From Anaerolineaceae bacterium (lineage in GTDB: Bacteria; Chloroflexota; Anaerolineae; Aggregatilineales; Phototrophicaceae): a DNA stretch of 49,823 bases. The notes beneath the pieces were generated by a model. The model was not told the DNA's origin and searched no databases. It saw nothing but the letters and a program-made list of their open reading frames with translations. Shown here in pieces: positions 48,445 through 49,823 of the stretch. The position numbers were made by a program, and so were the translations under genes. Position 1 is the first letter of the stretch, and every line of letters starts with the position of its first letter. Where the stretch lies: NCBI GenBank assembly GCA_002702065.1, contig NZXX01000007.1, forward strand, positions 1 to 49,823, in the 5' to 3' direction.

Positions 48445-49823
48445 TCATGTCAATTTGTGTAGGTGTTCAGCCAGCAGGTTAGTGACGACGCCTTCGCGCT
48501 GGATGATGCCCGCCACCAGCAGGACAGCGGCGCTGCGGATGACAGCCCGGTACTCGGCATACACCGCGGGCCGGACAATGACATTGACAAACCCATCCGC
48601 ATCTTCCAGGGTGAGGAAATGGAAACCTTTAGCGGTGGGCGGGGCCTGGTGCATCACCAGCAGCCCGGCAGCGCGCACGCGGGCATCGACCGGCGCGGCA
48701 TTCACCCCGGCACTGTCGAGAATCCGCCGCTCGGCCATCCAGGCGCGGTAGGCGGCCAGGGGATGAATCCCGGCAGATAACCCGGTCAGCCCATAGGCCA
48801 GCCCCTCCTGTTCCAGCGGCGACAGCGGTGCCAGATCGACCTCGCTTTCGGCAAAGGCCAGCGGCAGTTCATCGACGGCGTAGCGCACCTCACCCAACTG
48901 CCACAGCAGTTTGCGTCGATCCGCTGCCCACATATCCATGCCTCCGGCCAGAATCAAGTTTTCCACCAACCGCCGGGGGAGCTGGGTGCGCTGGCAGACA
49001 TCGGTCAGGTCAGCAAAGGGCCGGTCGGCGCGCGCCTGGATGACCCGTTCCGTAACCGCCTCACCGAAGCCCTTGACATAGTTTAGCCCGATGCGCAGCC
49101 CATCCCCGACCACGGTACAGCGGGCGGCACTGGCGTTGACATCCAGCGGCAGCACCGGCAGGTCATGGCGTTTGAGGTCGTTGAGGAGGACGGCGGGACT
49201 CCAGAAGCCCATCGGCTGGTTATTGAGGAGGGCGGCATAAAAGGGCAGGGGGTGGTAGCACTTCAACCAGGCTGACCAGTAGACCAGCACGGCGAAGGCG
49301 GCGGCATGGCTTTTGGGGAAGGAATAGCCGCCAAAGGCTCGCAGCTTGTCAAAGACCAGTGCCGCCGTGTCGCGGTCAACCCCGCGCTGCACCGCGCCCT
49401 GGATAAACTGGTCGTGGAAGCGCTGGATGTCCGCCTCAGCCCGTTTGGAACCGAGCGCCCGGCGCAGCAGCTCGCCCTGACCGGGGGTGAATCCGGCCAG
49501 ATCACGGGCGACCTTTAAGACCTGTTCCTGAAACAGGATGACACCCAGCGTCTCCTCCAGTGCTGGTTGGAGGCGTTCGTGGAAATAGGTCACCGGCTCC
49601 TGGCCCAGGCGGCGGCGCAGGTAGGGATGGACCATGTCCCCCTGGATCGGGCCGGGGCGGATGAGGGAGATAGCGATGATGAGGTCGGCGAAACAACGGG
49701 GGCGGAAGCGGGGCAGCATCTGGGCCTGAGCGCGGCTCTCGACCTGAAAGACGCCGACGGTGTCCCCGCCAGAAATCATGGCGTAGATGGCCGGATCGTC
49801 AAAGGTGAGGGTATTCAGGTCAG
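48445..49823 (-). CDS. dnaE2: Error-prone DNA polymerase DnaE2, C-terminal part (continues from position 1)
   Basis: Continuation of the gene that starts at 1744. Characteristic stretches: VGVFQVESRAQAQMLPRFRP, ISLIRPGPIQGDMVHPYLRR, FQEQVLKVARDLAGFTPGQG and GGYSFPKSHAAAFAVLVYWS. The end carries a helix-hairpin-helix region (YVKGFGEAVTERVIQARADR) and an OB fold (DGFVNVIVRPAVYAEYRAVI), finishing LLAEHLHKLT without the extra domains of a replicative polymerase. The stop codon is at 48445-48447. The last 99 bases listed here are the duplicate of 1-99. Confidence 0.93.
   Translation of the reverse strand, partial: DLNTLTFDDPAIYAMISGGDTVGVFQVESRAQAQMLPRFRPRCFADLIIAISLIRPGPIQGDMVHPYLRRRLGQEPVTYFHERLQPALEETLGVILFQEQVLKVARDLAGFTPGQGELLRRALGSKRAEADIQRFHDQFIQGAVQRGVDRDTAALVFDKLRAFGGYSFPKSHAAAFAVLVYWSAWLKCYHPLPFYAALLNNQPMGFWSPAVLLNDLKRHDLPVLPLDVNASAARCTVVGDGLRIGLNYVKGFGEAVTERVIQARADRPFADLTDVCQRTQLPRRLVENLILAGGMDMWAADRRKLLWQLGEVRYAVDELPLAFAESEVDLAPLSPLEQEGLAYGLTGLSAGIHPLAAYRAWMAERRILDSAGVNAAPVDARVRAAGLLVMHQAPPTAKGFHFLTLEDADGFVNVIVRPAVYAEYRAVIRSAAVLLVAGIIQREGVVTNLLAEHLHKLT
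49725..49823. repeat. Right copy of the 99-bp terminal repeat
   Basis: Identical to 1-99; remove one copy to obtain the circle. Confidence 0.95.

Noticed and set aside
1..49823. CRISPR array
   Set aside because: No regularly spaced direct repeats of 20-40 bases were found; the recurring short motif is a scattered palindrome.
1..49823. Prophage or phage-plasmid
   Set aside because: No capsid, portal, terminase, tail or lysis gene is recognisable on either strand.

Overview
The window is almost certainly one complete circular replicon. Its last 99 bases (49725-49823) repeat its first 99 bases exactly, and a DNA polymerase gene reads in frame through the join. The unique circle is therefore about 49,724 bp, and the overlap is typical of a contig closed on itself by an assembler. 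Replication (a Prim-Pol protein and a D5-type primase-helicase) and partition (actin-like ParM with a ParR-like adaptor) genes make it a plasmid rather than a phage; I see no capsid, tail, terminase or conjugation genes. Secreted SH3b proteins with Thr/Pro-rich linkers, a LacI-core/histidine kinase/AraC hybrid regulator and sugar ABC transport genes suggest a Chloroflexota (Anaerolineae-like) host. This host call is inference.

Layout. (1) 3852 down to 1 and on to 48445, minus strand: an SOS mutagenesis cassette, imuA-imuB-DUF6504-dnaE2, with degenerate SOS-like boxes upstream. (2) 4132-8423, plus strand: a TIR-domain gene coupled to a membrane-anchored SH3b protein, two secreted paralogues and a frameshifted secreted SH3b gene; then a tyrosine-recombinase remnant, a membrane protein with an inserted SLBB-like domain, and a serine resolvase. 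(3) 10882-22581, minus strand: a beta-glucan module made of a 1185-residue hybrid sensor/regulator, a stand-alone LacI DNA-binding head with a palindromic operator, a binding protein, two permeases, a secreted GH16 laminarinase-type enzyme and a large clan GH-Q phosphorylase-like enzyme. (4) 22655-25930: an HNH/AP2 endonuclease, a dense series of hairpins, two short IS630-like helix-turn-helix genes and a decayed RNase H gene. (5) 25976-33764: replication and partition, with iteron-like repeats, a possible counter-transcribed RNA and a palindrome-rich control region. (6) 33972-35112: dodecin, VOC and DUF2917-like genes. (7) 35128-48342, minus strand: a VapBC-type pair and an eight-gene presumed anti-phage operon (SNF2/DUF3883 helicase, two small proteins, AlbA_2/Schlafen-like protein, DUF1156 methyltransferase, small protein, PD-(D/E)XK-like nuclease, HEPN-DUF499 ATPase).

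How it fits together. Mutasome, defence operon and toxin-antitoxin pair all lie on the minus strand in one direction, with a gap of only 102 bp between dnaE2 and the helicase. The beta-glucan module looks self-contained for sensing, uptake, extracellular cutting and phosphorolysis, but lacks its own transporter ATPase. A 13-15 bp palindrome, CAATCC(S)GGATTG, recurs at eight places in genes and spacers alike. The best candidates for something new are the defence operon with its small accessory genes, the TIR-SH3b operon, and the separated LacI head and LacI sensor core.
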